Source: a virus
DNA length: 48,475 nucleotides
Virus record (IMG/VR): IMGVR_UViG_3300010293_000006
Span: 1-48,475 of that record
Reading direction: 5' to 3' (one strand)
Part shown: in pieces, positions 20,901 through 26,213 of the stretch
How the letters are laid out: each line of letters starts with the position of its first letter
Position numbering within the stretch: the first letter of the stretch is position 1
Notes under the pieces: model-generated
The model's input: only the letters and a program-made list of their open reading frames with translations
Told to the model about the DNA's origin: nothing
Database searches by the model: none
Position numbers and translations under genes: made by a program

Positions 20901-22324
20901 CTCGTAATGTTAGCCCAGATCATGCAGATAGAATTAAACAAATGATGCAAGTGTATGACAGAGATGTGCTTGGCTTTATTAGTAGAGGGAATGTCAGACC
21001 TCAAATCCTTAAGTATCTGAAAGACAAGGTTAGCAAGAAGAAGCCCGAGGAAAGACCTTGGGAATATGAAACTGAATTCTCTGATCGCACTGCTATTGAA
21101 ACTGCTAGAAAGAACCTAAAGAGAATGGGATATAAGGGAGCTATTAATGATGATGCCGCTGCCGCATTCCAGAACTTAGAAGCTAAGTATGAAGTGATGT
21201 CATTGCTATTCCATCCCAAGACTTCTCTTGCTAATGCGGTTGGTGCTACACTTAATATTGCCAGCACCTCTAGCTTTGACGATATTAAGACGGCCAGAAG
21301 GATGCTTAGGGAAAGTAAGGAATGGAGAAGGTTTGTTGAGGAGCAAGGTATTTCTGCTGAGTTTTCTGAGAGCGAGCTATCTCTTGAGCCTCGGTTTGAA
21401 AAGCCTGAATATCTCCAAGCGTGGAAAGATGCACAGGGTCTTATTAAGGAATCCGCTACTAAGGCCGAAGCGATGCGAAGAGTCTATGCCATGCTTAAGG
21501 AAAGAGGAATTGACGCTAGTGTTATGAGAGTGGCATCCATGTTCATGCAGCCAGTTGAGCAGTATATGAGAGAGCTTAGTTTTACTATTGGATTTAATAA
21601 AGCTACTTCTTGGGGATGGACTGAAAGAGACGCTATTGAATTTGGCAGAAGAAGCGTGAAGGCTACTCAATACCTTTACAATAATGCTGAGAAACCTGAA
21701 TTTGCTAGAACTTCTATTGGTAAGATTCTCACTAGATTTATGACTTACTTCTGGTCAACTGTTGGATTCCAGAATAGAATGGCTGAAGAGGCAGATGTCA
21801 TTGGAGTTATTACAAAACCCAATGTCAATTCTGAGTTCCCCACCGATGCTTATGGAAAGTGGATGACTGCTATTGCTGTGATTATGGGGCTGTCAACCTT
21901 GTATCCATTCTCTATCTTTGACACTGCTACTCCGCCTCATATTGATTACCTTAAGGCTACTACTGAATTGATGTTTGGGCCTAAGGAAATTTCTGAAGAT
22001 GCGTTCTTTGGCTCTTATGGCTTGTCTCCATTCTTTGCACCATTGCCGTCTAAGCTTGTCCTTCGTCCCACACTTGCGGCTATGAGTGGAGATTGGGATA
22101 AGTATTTGGATCAGCAGGTTTGGACGCTATTCCCATTTGGTAGATTTGCTAGAAGTGTTACCAAAAGCGTGCAGAATCCATCGTATGTTCCTGAGATTTG
22201 GGCTGGTATTCCTCTCCATTCTGCTAGTAAAACTAATAGCGCGATCAAAAAGCTTGAAATGAAAGATGAGGATATTGACCAATACATCAGATCATATCTT
22301 GACAAATCGGAACCTGTTGAGTAA
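8924..22324 (+). CDS. Giant polyvalent virion protein with zincin, L,D-transpeptidase, SLOG-like and two-barrel RNA polymerase domains
   Basis: 4466 residues, AAGGAG-type site, ATG start. Visible modules in order: hydrophobic Gly-rich N-terminus (about 60-110); zincin motif HEAYH (548-552); charged/Pro-rich linker (about 700-1090); coiled coil (about 1095-1145); hydrophobic stretch (about 1248-1265); L,D-transpeptidase (about 1310-1465) with His1405 and Cys1434 in 'SFGCVNV'; GC-rich Pro linker; SLOG-like nucleotide-binding fold (about 1538-1690, 'SGGAKGSDSAWE' at 1544). A weak nucleotidyltransferase-like pattern follows (GS at 1941, DVD at 1961-1963). Next comes an RNA polymerase core (about 2480-3030): Lys2564 in 'MFKG', Arg2849 in 'QRSP', DYDGD at 2889-2893, 'GVDHAKKE' at 3012-3019. 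The last 300 residues carry amphipathic and hydrophobic helices ('MTAIAVIMGLSTLYPFSIF'). Position after two ejection genes and sheer size imply that it is packaged and injected. The RNAP, zincin and transpeptidase motifs are seen; packaging is inferred. Confidence 0.8.
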   Translation: MIDFDPTKYDQTEEQEATIGSMFWQGLNGFVEGFTTLNLPNVGAPKNDAEAIARKVGGLLGFIGYIPNPYTLATSAAVKLGGRFGAKALVNWGNKQAIKQVLKTGEKSVTKLMTELGEDGVQKEVQKLFKEHGAGLLSTNVLATGVGKKRIGGFVGKTLPLPKSVFGDHRLKVSSIPLMFSDLAINSKAGVALSEAGKRLLLKTKFLNNTNTFIGREGQTLIKQTVHGSINLGLANSLAATGIDPFQWKERIDEALPALWGGMQFGAGDGLIGNMGKILTLAGMKGQDKVIEGMLKTIAGSLWNGLPSTMHDASTPEQIYEYLLGAWFGFHSVNAKAYETNEGLRKVNSRINADGGNIGRFYRDMTNDYAYHREKYGLKEINDYDVAHGNYGIEKSVFEIMTEGMIPPGAVDAYIKGEHPNSDLLATGTVRVGDHEGYERHVAVQDVPPGSKEHADIATTATILKPLTTKAKNPDGTFVLDAAGKPVGAENTDPRYVVIRNIEGMKAEALKNSAKDGEGMRSSNPDVIDIPRELVDSVDLYMDVQLAHEAYHARYLNEGFKDIANNENFMTLLALRQTAQDRGEFYVERLKNSTTYKKLVNSLDGKARAEWRRMVDHDSAEKFQPGDARVYEIPDGSIVRYNIGDAEVQGSRATRKGRIVTIDKKNGTAVVERVNSVDGTVHTDQIKLEQIDMNYGLNSHLNDVVGKRVVEKKTEPVVAPEPAKPVEPAKPAEPARNVRPIKDVLPKVERDAERVKGEINKELLEELAKDVTRPEAFFDEVPTAEKKLVIERERIREAEGNDVGLDPVYVERVIEGLKKNDGERGRALDYIANEMASGRSNELSQLDMFIREAFPEQVESRLRGMKDRAELADAPASTKTDHSGYLESVPEVPSTPEYGFQYNKNAFNLVPKEGKDFSSTDPNDYYIYSVKTGKETKYAGKEKAKIVSKALSEIHSTKVEAASSDPTGAVPEPRPSAFGDTAPTPLPTEVIEYTQRVRKNYKRIKDALNDIINNPKTGDAYADQLARTQQVHDDFILRHKVFLTKEQNSDAMIAEYNARKQRKATEAKTEKVDPTAPTEGEVVSTPAASVAEPRPLTESLDRLLKNMRDLQASYDRMDKTAAAMQENAAKMDAALEKLANKVSETTPLSSPQVREVIESTPLGVRDGKLVYAEGLAAELNNSFRVGETISSFIDDMSRFRDRLDVASELGGGSYPVGKEVLTNKIADSLYEGTKLTGMGKLRAFANKIRGAVLTITAAVSFHSAIPMSEFTMVRQSEMVRDIGPKTIHVDPSIKSNEVRTIAEFAVGGDAGGKPFVVVDKSNARMTVFDAKGKIVEETPALLGKSVGDRFSEARKNARTIEEVEASGQKVTPAGRFTGQVTPDREYGSVLRFNETSNGGTTVAIHQTYTGTPSERRPERIASSTTSDNRVSFGCVNVPKEIYDRNFSNIGDRFTVYVLPEKSSFEEVGLPKPKEKDAPVSTAKESLTDAPPSPPARQATETPKPVQQPLTTPPATPVTGRPDRASKPVPEAKPISEGLSRVIHSGGAKGSDSAWETIGKKFGFKTNHYFIRGFGTPRGNTPIDVNKPEVDAALARANQRLGRKFPTAKEYVNNLLRRNIAQVTNSDMVIAIGEVSKDLRNVEGGTGWAVASAIIDTKNPVFAFDQTNGKWYEFNRETDRFAESRVPTPTDNFAGIGTREINKLGQEAIESVFAQRADIAFAKEHPIGKIDTETAFRIRETVRPLTDFLERHGFKVEEHKDLIIDLSNKMVGVDPTNIEQVSRAIAAPVAEMMSYSQSFYDVHAAISKSEFYQKLRQNYLDRNYRHQAASRRATIDVFRNLLVRGFAEGIAKRANIDRSMISRIKKFVSNLIDKFKIVDTKSIEHSINQIVDNTFRGEEFIRTTEKEGYKQVRLQDAFDSSPIAKRVLTNLTNKNKNLILTGSTAFAEQGTVYRPETMKIHDVDLVNTGTRESAINDMMELYPNAYQAYRFGSSGGYDTTTFIIPPEGGKISNVQRRPEGNKIISYEVVDSDGRVIGTYKLNYEVAPSGRIINEKEIKTGEEGTFVDFFTTTDARETLEIPFIDSNGLERGLRISHFADPFAAKLEYSRFKDIWDYNRFMPFGRGGKTEVKETTGEREVVSPTIVEAPIEAERMDEYSSLLAGQRPEDMPAAYFEEPASAGHKVDSTLSTVAEPEALDRAEARREQAVVDSQVEDGMPRDNDGMTSEFKSGLAEKVAPTKRDGGRKERVVASPFEATRILGLENERELIDKYLPPDGATRADYVAAARRIMADSIGDNNRPRISELDARHIINVLTSKSPSVTYYLDPFTSEIISERGIGKASHAETSTGVEHIFVESGIARELGKERGDLLALDILEAKADGGELWADIGVIGSRRIIVKANPELQEEFKQTFPNGVRGEDVDVIELERLRGVATQRYYEKLFGKEMIENAIKKGEVGVLIKRANALFSPSIGSKFGVKAKAAVIDDDVAHKFAPHAPITHNGVELTSIYAGEDAPYDNRLDGYLFVTRTGGKLTRQTHGVRTNSDQFKMIGFENDGNNVSMFKGLASVDGRLHDSFDAAGISYVIPKSVAKILFGDKAVYNELSGQEIINGTGDRQLNTIDVNTDMFRLLFAIPKTGNPSAAFGVQAIDSLSPNTVSTVLDYLIKPALAEYHGLNGAKTSADFMKMIIEKLNLDPEDMMFSGDTYREKRQAEWARAILERGESPFSIKNRGVTEDLMLKYVKNVISPQVTNAGWVYYAPDITGKYRERMKFKRKDGSWGVTPAQSGVPVAMKNRLMDYSKIMYWDEKTLSYGRLEKIGDKIDDKWIKLGDAKDMADRLGVKIVFMSQRSPKQKFEDSIIAELTEFNDKIDGNVVVLPSVEAVSISEGDYDGDATAMFFDIPPSVIKEYVTRVMDTDGRPMTGATKLDSPKATLVRDPVTGEMVTPSFIQAYKEALKRKQIASGMVPVIVNNKSTLDQLVDKQFIVHVGGKQYAIRYDRPVRNQFSKMLQSGVDHAKKELEELLRESDGHIPFVEHAIVRQVFNTPIEPGKLYSDADIIIETVLKPFKNVTSSTNPGNFDSSRSNVDASNLINAINRAKSIIAGMEKDGSNTALGLMFYRDYLDAQAYLAREVPGTDFTFASLYRKIKAEYQRTGKILPRDYALYRTGRIVEVYDSMPKRKIALTGRNATLNRSFYDILVKDDFINMIPSNEIYLPIIRVDGIDTAMAGFNRFRIISDFPEIFTSAPVSAVRFGAERRDQPDTRANRQNMSSAAAINRGRVSDYRTIIHNLTLMRMYANRHGSISGAVDYLQSQTGANVKLLITKYRLLKRMSDIITSRDRMSGAAKEKIVRRMIAGVLRSDNPNALTWKMDIKNPEVIAMGERLMELGRQGSWKKSALATIRLEMLNIAEAFPAEYRPLLSFGFDKSAGGETSMFQSRLTPRAFEVDGYLTGRAAIEYRKAEEQMMEIGRRKEFDSTETRPASLWKLVQSNPWLVDSIPSKKSHGSRLIERLHQGYKDGEFRRNANQIVDVPPVKKERYDLPYDLTAHARVEELYFTGNPNFQLSPLQKHMINNMIEVFPDIVNNWHGYLQHVLGKSYIEDSADLYRVYRTVMKHATGQAQISIWARQMWPDANDRNFFAYDQNWFEVDYSRKDAFASRPMNHWMKKHELNAALKLKENGGRAFAGNAIKSLFYDFEEVSNKEFAAGFGPIFKGFDPNAVPEMKKRLKAVVESGDTARLLVIAERKLQGNPADNVRKPTENETRRWQEVEAEYNALGADKKEYVDYSLKQIRRLANYVRTNVIPRVQKLQQQATILMMADHPEYLTPEKKDDPPNIKIKKRYYKKLLEYRNKGLIHPSFKVGTIYSYYPRVYNDRDLWIKNMMAERDRLVALHPDRAARLDEVFNEAIREELAESGRDGVPVLDERRYASDFSVNRTTAHFRKRVLDLDGYSENVPKVLREYLAQMLNLEHKIRTGIVQKNLTDTFHAGMLSRNVSPDHADRIKQMMQVYDRDVLGFISRGNVRPQILKYLKDKVSKKKPEERPWEYETEFSDRTAIETARKNLKRMGYKGAINDDAAAAFQNLEAKYEVMSLLFHPKTSLANAVGATLNIASTSSFDDIKTARRMLRESKEWRRFVEEQGISAEFSESELSLEPRFEKPEYLQAWKDAQGLIKESATKAEAMRRVYAMLKERGIDASVMRVASMFMQPVEQYMRELSFTIGFNKATSWGWTERDAIEFGRRSVKATQYLYNNAEKPEFARTSIGKILTRFMTYFWSTVGFQNRMAEEADVIGVITKPNVNSEFPTDAYGKWMTAIAVIMGLSTLYPFSIFDTATPPHIDYLKATTELMFGPKEISEDAFFGSYGLSPFFAPLPSKLVLRPTLAAMSGDWDKYLDQQVWTLFPFGRFARSVTKSVQNPSYVPEIWAGIPLHSASKTNSAIKKLEMKDEDIDQYIRSYLDKSEPVE
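12166..12175 (+). repeat. GGTCGTATCC decamer, copy 2
   Basis: Exact copy inside the giant gene, read there as part of Glu-Val-Val-Ser-Thr. Confidence 0.8.
12558..12567 (+). repeat. GGTCGTATCC decamer, copy 3
   Basis: Exact copy inside the giant gene, 392 bases after copy 2 and in a different reading frame, coding Gly-Ser-Tyr-Pro. Confidence 0.8.
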
Positions 22325-22355
22325 ATTAGAAATGCCTCTGCTTGGCTTGGCGAAC

Positions 22356-22398
22356 GAGGGGAAGCGTGGTTGGTTCCGGTTCCGGCCACGCTCCCCTC
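22356..22398 (+). terminator. Strong hairpin after the giant gene
   Basis: The arms GAGGGGAAGCGTGG (22356-22369) and CCACGCTCCCCTC (22386-22398) pair over 13 bases with one bulged A. The 16-base loop contains the tandem GGTTCCGGTTCC. No U-tract follows, so it may be an attenuator or an RNA processing/stability element separating the giant gene from the lysis genes rather than a classic intrinsic terminator. Confidence 0.6.
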
Positions 22399-22420
22399 AC
22401 TCCTAACGAAAGGGGATAGT

Positions 22421-22504
22421 ATGGCGAAAGCGACTAAGAAGCCCAAGAAGAAGAAGACAAGCGAACTGGTCAGTCCAACTAAGCCACCGAAGAAGAAGAA
22501 ATGA
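22421..22504 (+). CDS. 27-residue lysine-rich micro-protein
   Basis: Missed by length-limited gene finding. The ATG at 22421 follows AAAGGGG by 5 bases, and the TGA stop overlaps the next ATG (ATGA), a coupling seen throughout this genome. The peptide begins MAKATKKPKKKK, has a short neutral centre (SELVSP) and ends with a second KKKK run; about half the residues are Lys. Such a chain could bind nucleic acid, membrane or peptidoglycan. Its coupling to the endolysin-like gene suggests a helper role in lysis, or simply a leader that opens the mRNA for that gene. Function unknown. Confidence 0.6.
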   Translation: MAKATKKPKKKKTSELVSPTKPPKKKK

Positions 22505-22815
22505 TTATCCTCGACAGAGTAAGAATGCCTAACCAGCTAGTAATGCGTAAGGTACTTATTGAAGCTGATAGAATCTGGAAGAATCACGGCAAGGAACTCG
22601 TAGTTACATCTGGAATGGACGGCACCCACTCTGCTGGAAGTTATCATTATTACGGATATGCACTAGACTTCAGAAGCTTCTACTTCAAGAACGATAAGGA
22701 ATGCGAACAAGTTGCACAGGAATTGCGTGACGTTCTTGGCAAGGCTTTCTATGTGAAGTACGAGAAGGTTCTTACTGGCGCACACATCCACTGTCATTAT
22801 ATCCCGAATCTCTAA
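22501..22815 (+). CDS. M15-family peptidase, probable endolysin
   Basis: 104 residues. The metal-site pattern of the peptidase M15 family (D-Ala-D-Ala carboxypeptidase / L-alanyl-D-glutamate endopeptidase) is present: 'SYHYYGYALDF' gives His49 and Asp56, and 'GAHIHCHY' gives the third ligand (His97 or a neighbour). At about 100 residues it is a minimal catalytic domain without a cell-wall-binding module, as is usual for phages of Gram-negative hosts. No signal peptide or anchor is visible, so it needs a holin, which I could not identify with certainty. It is the last gene of the late operon. Confidence 0.75.
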   Translation: MIILDRVRMPNQLVMRKVLIEADRIWKNHGKELVVTSGMDGTHSAGSYHYYGYALDFRSFYFKNDKECEQVAQELRDVLGKAFYVKYEKVLTGAHIHCHYIPNL

Positions 22816-22838
22816 TCCGCTCACCCCCCCCCGGTACA

Positions 22839-22878
22839 GTAAGGCCCCCCGGATTGTCAGTCTTCCGAGGGGCTTTAC
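22839..22878. terminator. Terminator between convergent operons
   Basis: GTAAGGCCCCCCGG (22839-22852) pairs with CCGAGGGGCTTTAC (22865-22878) over 14 positions with one wobble and one mismatch, loop 12. It lies between the last + gene and the last - gene, so it can stop transcription from both sides. A run of nine C lies just upstream (22824-22832). Confidence 0.7.
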
Positions 22879-22890
22879 CTTTAAGGGGAG

Positions 22891-23259
22891 CTACACGATT
22901 ACTTTATCATCCCAAGGGTCTTCATCAGAACCCATCTGCGACATTGCTTCCCGATATAAATGCTCAAGAAGTTTAATATGCTCCTTAAAGAAGAATGCTC
23001 CGCAAAGATGATCTTCAAACTTTATCTCTGAGCATCCATCCCATTTAATAAGACCTGACATATATTCTTCAGCTTCTTCGAGTTCTGTTGTTGAATCTTT
23101 TGGAAGGCTATTCCAGTCTTTGGCAGCATATTCTCTCTTTATTACCTTGTCATTTTCAACAACATCGTTAAGAAGTTGATATACCTTAAAGCTACAATGA
23201 TTCGGTGCAAATGTCCAGACTATTGTAAATATATTACCTGTCCCAAATAACTCAATCAC
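22891..23259 (-). CDS. Unknown protein, last gene of the minus-strand operon
   Basis: 122 residues, GTG start overlapping the dUTPase stop (GTGA). Soluble, mixed alpha/beta and acidic at the C-terminus ('MGSDEDPWDDKVIV'). 'DHLCGAFFFKEHIKLLEHLYREAM' suggests a helix packed on a strand. No family recognised. Coupling to dut places it in the early nucleotide/DNA metabolism unit. Confidence 0.6.
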   Translation of the reverse strand: MIELFGTGNIFTIVWTFAPNHCSFKVYQLLNDVVENDKVIKREYAAKDWNSLPKDSTTELEEAEEYMSGLIKWDGCSEIKFEDHLCGAFFFKEHIKLLEHLYREAMSQMGSDEDPWDDKVIV

Positions 23260-23696
23260 TTTCCAGTGCTTCCAAACCCGCCCTTGCCACGCTCAGTTAC
23301 TCTAAGCTCAGTCTCATCAACATGAACAAGGGCAGGCGAAGAGATTTCACAAAAGACAATCTGACCAATTCTATCTCCAGGTTCAATCACATAAGGAATG
23401 TTACTAAGATTTAGATACTGAAGCTTCACAGTACCACGATAGTCGGAATCAATGGTGCCAATACTATTAACTAAGATTACCTTATTTCTACCCATGCTGC
23501 TTCTAGGTCTGACTTGACCCTCAAAGCCAGGCGGAATCTCAAATATAACATAAGTATCAATGATCTCAACGCAGCCAGGTTGGATGACAATGTGATCGAC
23601 AGCAGTTAGGTCGTATCCAGAAGCACCAAGGGTAGCCCGATACGGCCCGATAGCTTTGACATGAGTAGCAGAATATTTAATAGAAAGCAGCTTCAC
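23256..23696 (-). CDS. dut: Deoxyuridine 5'-triphosphate nucleotidohydrolase (dUTPase)
   Basis: 146 residues, the usual length for trimeric dUTPases. All five motifs are present in order: 1 'ASGYDLTA', 2 'GQVRPRSSMGRN', 3 'GTIDSDYRGTVKL', 4 'GDRIGQIVF', 5 'RGKGGFGSTGK'. The enzyme hydrolyses dUTP to dUMP and pyrophosphate, keeping uracil out of phage DNA and supplying dUMP for thymidylate. The start is GTG, overlapping the stop of the upstream gene (GTGA). Motif 1 in this gene is encoded across a GGTCGTATCC decamer read on the opposite strand. Confidence 0.95.
   Translation of the reverse strand: MKLLSIKYSATHVKAIGPYRATLGASGYDLTAVDHIVIQPGCVEIIDTYVIFEIPPGFEGQVRPRSSMGRNKVILVNSIGTIDSDYRGTVKLQYLNLSNIPYVIEPGDRIGQIVFCEISSPALVHVDETELRVTERGKGGFGSTGK
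23609..23618 (+). repeat. GGTCGTATCC decamer, copy 4
   Basis: Exact copy on the + strand inside the minus-strand dut gene; its complement encodes the Gly-Tyr-Asp of dUTPase motif 1. Confidence 0.8.
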
Positions 23697-24073
23697 TGTA
23701 AATACTTTTCTATCAGATTGACTAGTGCCTGAAGATTGCCGCTTCTATTGTAATGGGCTGCACCTTTAATATCATTCACAATAGCCCATTCATCAGGAGT
23801 CATTACAGGGGCAGGCAACGCAGGCTCTTTCTCTTCTTTAATAGTTTCATTATGAAAATTAACAATAGCCTCTGCTACCGTAACATCAACACACATTCCT
23901 AAATGAAAAGCATTGGAGTCCTTGTTGAACATGATGGCAGCACCAGAACGATACCACGGAAGACTCATATAATCAACTGTCTGAATGTAAATCAATTTGT
24001 GATCTCCTTCTAGTTGTTTTTTTGTTATCTTTCTACCTACAATTACAAGTCTATACGGCGGACTGTTTGGCAT
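23693..24073 (-). CDS. Unknown protein upstream of dut
   Basis: 126 residues, GAGG before the ATG. The N-terminal part is beta-rich ('YRLVIVGRKITKKQLEGDHKLIYIQTVDY'). A hydrophobic middle follows ('AAIMFNKDSNAFHLGM'), then a Pro-rich hinge ('EPALPAPVMTPDEW') and a C-terminal helix. No family recognised. Its stop overlaps the GTG of dut. Confidence 0.6.
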   Translation of the reverse strand: MPNSPPYRLVIVGRKITKKQLEGDHKLIYIQTVDYMSLPWYRSGAAIMFNKDSNAFHLGMCVDVTVAEAIVNFHNETIKEEKEPALPAPVMTPDEWAIVNDIKGAAHYNRSGNLQALVNLIEKYLQ

Positions 24074-24192
24074 CTAGGAGCCTCGTAGCGGGGCTTTCGT
24101 CAGAGGGTTGGTGTCAAGGGCAGGGGAAAGGGGCATCGTTGCTCCTGGGCGACGCTAGGCCACTCTATCGCAGCCTTAGCTTTGTGGCGTGG
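24074..24192. other. GC-rich gap with hairpin and shared motif
   Basis: 119 bases, strikingly G-rich on the + strand. AGCCTCG and CGGGGCT (about 24079-24096) form a 7-pair stem with a 3-base loop just before the 24073 start codon. The segment 24135-24151 shares an ATCGTTGCTC-[CT]TGG-[GA]-CG block with the gap at 30912-30928. No gene is seen. Confidence 0.5.
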
Positions 24193-24783
24193 TCATTCTC
24201 CAGTCAGGGTCAGGGGCGGTCTAGGAAGGTGCATCTCAAAGTTCTTAACATTAACCATCATAAGATAAGTAGCCATTAAGTAAGCGTCACATTTTCCATA
24301 ATTATCTCCACCTCTAGGGCCTTTGAAATCTACAGTAGGCCAAAGCTCCTGACAACGAATGAAGCTTCTAACCTTGGGTTTCTGATTAGATGGAGTCCCT
24401 TTTAACATAAGAGCTTGCCAAGTCTTTGCATAATCTAAAGTATAGCGAACTTCATTAGCAACTAGAATACCTCTGATAGTAAATGCGTTCTCGAACTGGG
24501 TAGCAGCAGCCTTGGCACTTTGACCGGGAAGCATATTCCATTCACCATTATCACTCTTAGACCATCTACCAGGAACCATAAACGGACGCTCTAAGAAATA
24601 CTCTGCACAGGGAAAGTTCTTATCAATAAACTTGATGATAGTATCTACTTCACCAAAATTAATAACAGTAGAAGAGGCTACCAAAGGCATCTTGAACTCT
24701 GCCTGCGGTTCTCTCGCATGATTCAATACAGCAATGTAACCTTTACTATCAGGGTCTATACCTACATAGTAAAAATCAGCCAT
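24193..24783 (-). CDS. RuvC-like Holliday-junction resolvase
   Basis: 196 residues. The RNase H fold acidic residues are in place: Asp10 in 'YYVGIDPDSKGYIAVL', Glu65 in 'EYFLERP', and Asp166 in 'GKCDAYLMATYLM'. The spacing matches bacterial and phage RuvC-type nucleases, which cut branched DNA during recombination and before packaging. The last residues ('LPRPPLTLTGE') are encoded in GC-rich DNA continuous with the gap below and look unlike the rest, so the end may have been replaced. It overlaps the 24776 gene by 8 bases. Confidence 0.8.
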   Translation of the reverse strand: MADFYYVGIDPDSKGYIAVLNHAREPQAEFKMPLVASSTVINFGEVDTIIKFIDKNFPCAEYFLERPFMVPGRWSKSDNGEWNMLPGQSAKAAATQFENAFTIRGILVANEVRYTLDYAKTWQALMLKGTPSNQKPKVRSFIRCQELWPTVDFKGPRGGDNYGKCDAYLMATYLMMVNVKNFEMHLPRPPLTLTGE

Positions 24784-25045
24784 CTAATTCTACAAAGATG
24801 ATGTCATTGAAGTTTTGCTCAGTGAAAATGTCCTGGAATACATAAGCAAGATTATCCATAATCATTTGCTTCTGCTCTTCTAACACTTCCTTAACATCAA
24901 TATCAGATTCTATTGTGATACTTACTCCTACTCCAATCTTAGGCTGAGGAAGGGCAGGATTACCACCATATTCTGCTGGCTTCTCAAGAAATACTTGCTC
25001 AGAAACGGAACTTAACCGAATGACGTATGTGTGCTGTGCCGACAT
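24776..25045 (-). CDS. Unknown protein upstream of the resolvase
   Basis: 89 residues, site AGGGGAG, ATG start. A mainly beta N-terminal half contains 'IGVGVSITIESDIDVKEVLEEQKQMI', and the acidic C-terminus is 'QNFNDIIFVELDG'. Short and soluble, with no recognised family. The 8-base overlap with the resolvase gene suggests co-expression. Confidence 0.55.
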   Translation of the reverse strand: MSAQHTYVIRLSSVSEQVFLEKPAEYGGNPALPQPKIGVGVSITIESDIDVKEVLEEQKQMIMDNLAYVFQDIFTEQNFNDIIFVELDG

Positions 25046-25059
25046 AACGACTCCCCTTA

Positions 25060-25106
25060 GTTAAAAACTAAAGAAGGCGGTAAGAGTATCTCATCCTACC
25101 GCCTTC
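25060..25106 (-). terminator. Intrinsic terminator on the minus strand
   Basis: Perfect 10-base arms GAAGGCGGTA (25073-25082) and TACCGCCTTC (25097-25106), followed in minus-strand sense by TTTAGTTTTT. It closes the unit ending with the 25136 gene. Confidence 0.8.
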
Positions 25107-25135
25107 CACGACTGGAGCTGCTGCCAGTTCAGATT

Positions 25136-25444
25136 TTACAATGTGCGCCAAAGCTGCACAACACCGCTCTTCTTCGAGGACTTCAGGGTAAAGTCCTTAC
25201 CATTCTTCTTCTCATTGTTCACAGCATTCTGCACGATGTTACGAGAATAAATGTTAATATCAAAAGTCCAACGCTCACCAACATTCATGCCACTGATGTC
25301 AAGAGTCTCACTGCGAAGCTTGGGGATGGGCACACCCATCTCAACGACCACGCCACGAGGAACACTACGCTCCCCAGCCACGGACCCATCAGTAAAGGAC
25401 GGGGCGGCTTCGGCTGCCTTGGTGGTCTTCTTGTCAGAACTCAT
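25136..25444 (-). CDS. Unknown, probably abundant early protein with GC-rich codons
   Basis: 102 residues from the ATG at 25444, chosen because GGAGG stands 5 bases before it; longer in-frame extensions have no such site. A Lys/Ala-rich start ('MSSDKKTTKAAEAAPSF') leads to a beta domain ('GERWTFDINIYSRNIVQNAVNN') and a basic C-terminus ('FTLKSSKKSGVVQLWRTL'). Codons end in C or G far more than in the neighbouring genes, as in the 34520 and 37979 genes, consistent with strong expression. It has its own strong terminator. Basic tail and likely abundance would suit a DNA-binding protein; this is a guess. Confidence 0.65.
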   Translation of the reverse strand: MSSDKKTTKAAEAAPSFTDGSVAGERSVPRGVVVEMGVPIPKLRSETLDISGMNVGERWTFDINIYSRNIVQNAVNNEKKNGKDFTLKSSKKSGVVQLWRTL

Positions 25445-25545
25445 GCGGTCCTCCGTTCGGCTTGTTGCTTGCCTGACCTTCAGGCTTGCGTGTCCAATAT
25501 AAGCAGTCTCCAGTCTAAAGTCAAGAGGCAAAGAGCGATTTTTTG

Positions 25546-25896
25546 CTAGAAGGGCAGTTTTTCTTCAGGATTATAGTTCAGAATCTTGTCCCTTGCCTTG
25601 GCATTGTAGAACCATGATGCGTCTAGCCATTGCGAATCGGGTTCACACTCAATAAAGAAGGGGATTTTGGGAATAGGATTTACAATAACTCTTCTACCAC
25701 TCTGACAATTAGGATCAACTTCAGAAGCTACGATATTATATTCTTTCCACTCATGCGATTTAGGATCATTCGTTGACACTACACAAGGGCTATTAAGAAT
25801 ATACTCAACATCAGAATAAACAGTATCACCAACCTGATGTCGTGGTCTATATCTAGGCGAAAAGTAAAACGCTGCATCGCCAATAGTTTTATTCAT
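25546..25896 (-). CDS. Unknown protein
   Basis: 116 residues from the ATG that overlaps the upstream stop as ATGA; an earlier in-frame TTG is less likely. Rich in aromatic residues and Pro ('FYFSPRYRPRHQVGDTVYSD', 'SQWLDASWFYNAKARDKI'). 'GDTVYSDVEYILNSPCVV' resembles an SH3-like small beta barrel. No family recognised. Confidence 0.55.
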   Translation of the reverse strand: MNKTIGDAAFYFSPRYRPRHQVGDTVYSDVEYILNSPCVVSTNDPKSHEWKEYNIVASEVDPNCQSGRRVIVNPIPKIPFFIECEPDSQWLDASWFYNAKARDKILNYNPEEKLPF

Positions 25897-26213
25897 ATAC
25901 AAGACTCAAATTGCCATTTAGATGCAAGATCAAGAACCTTAGATAATTTATAATACGAATTACCATAAGGATAACGATGTGCTGCTTCTTGTACCGCTCT
26001 AAAATGTTTCATACTAGAACACCCATAATATCTAATTACAATTCTAAACCTATCGTGAGGTTGCCATATCATATTCAACACATTTTCAAGTTCTTCTAAA
26101 TCTTCAATCGACCTTATGTTAACCATTACTTCTGGGTTCTTTTCTCTATCCACTTTGATTATTGCATAGTGCCTAAATATAAAAAGGTTTCTTTTGCTTT
26201 TCTTAGGTATCAT
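25893..26213 (-). CDS. Unknown protein
   Basis: 106 residues, ATG overlapping the upstream stop (ATGA). Basic N-terminus 'MIPKKSKRNLFIF', a 'SIEDLEELENVLNMIWQPHDRFRIVIRYYG' alpha-beta unit, then a Tyr-rich helix. No recognised family. Coupled at both ends to its neighbours. Confidence 0.55.
   Translation of the reverse strand: MIPKKSKRNLFIFRHYAIIKVDREKNPEVMVNIRSIEDLEELENVLNMIWQPHDRFRIVIRYYGCSSMKHFRAVQEAAHRYPYGNSYYKLSKVLDLASKWQFESCI

Noticed and set aside
24022-24279. Plus-strand 85-residue frame across the G-rich gap
   Set aside because: Opposite to coding DNA at both ends, no ribosome site; explained by base composition.
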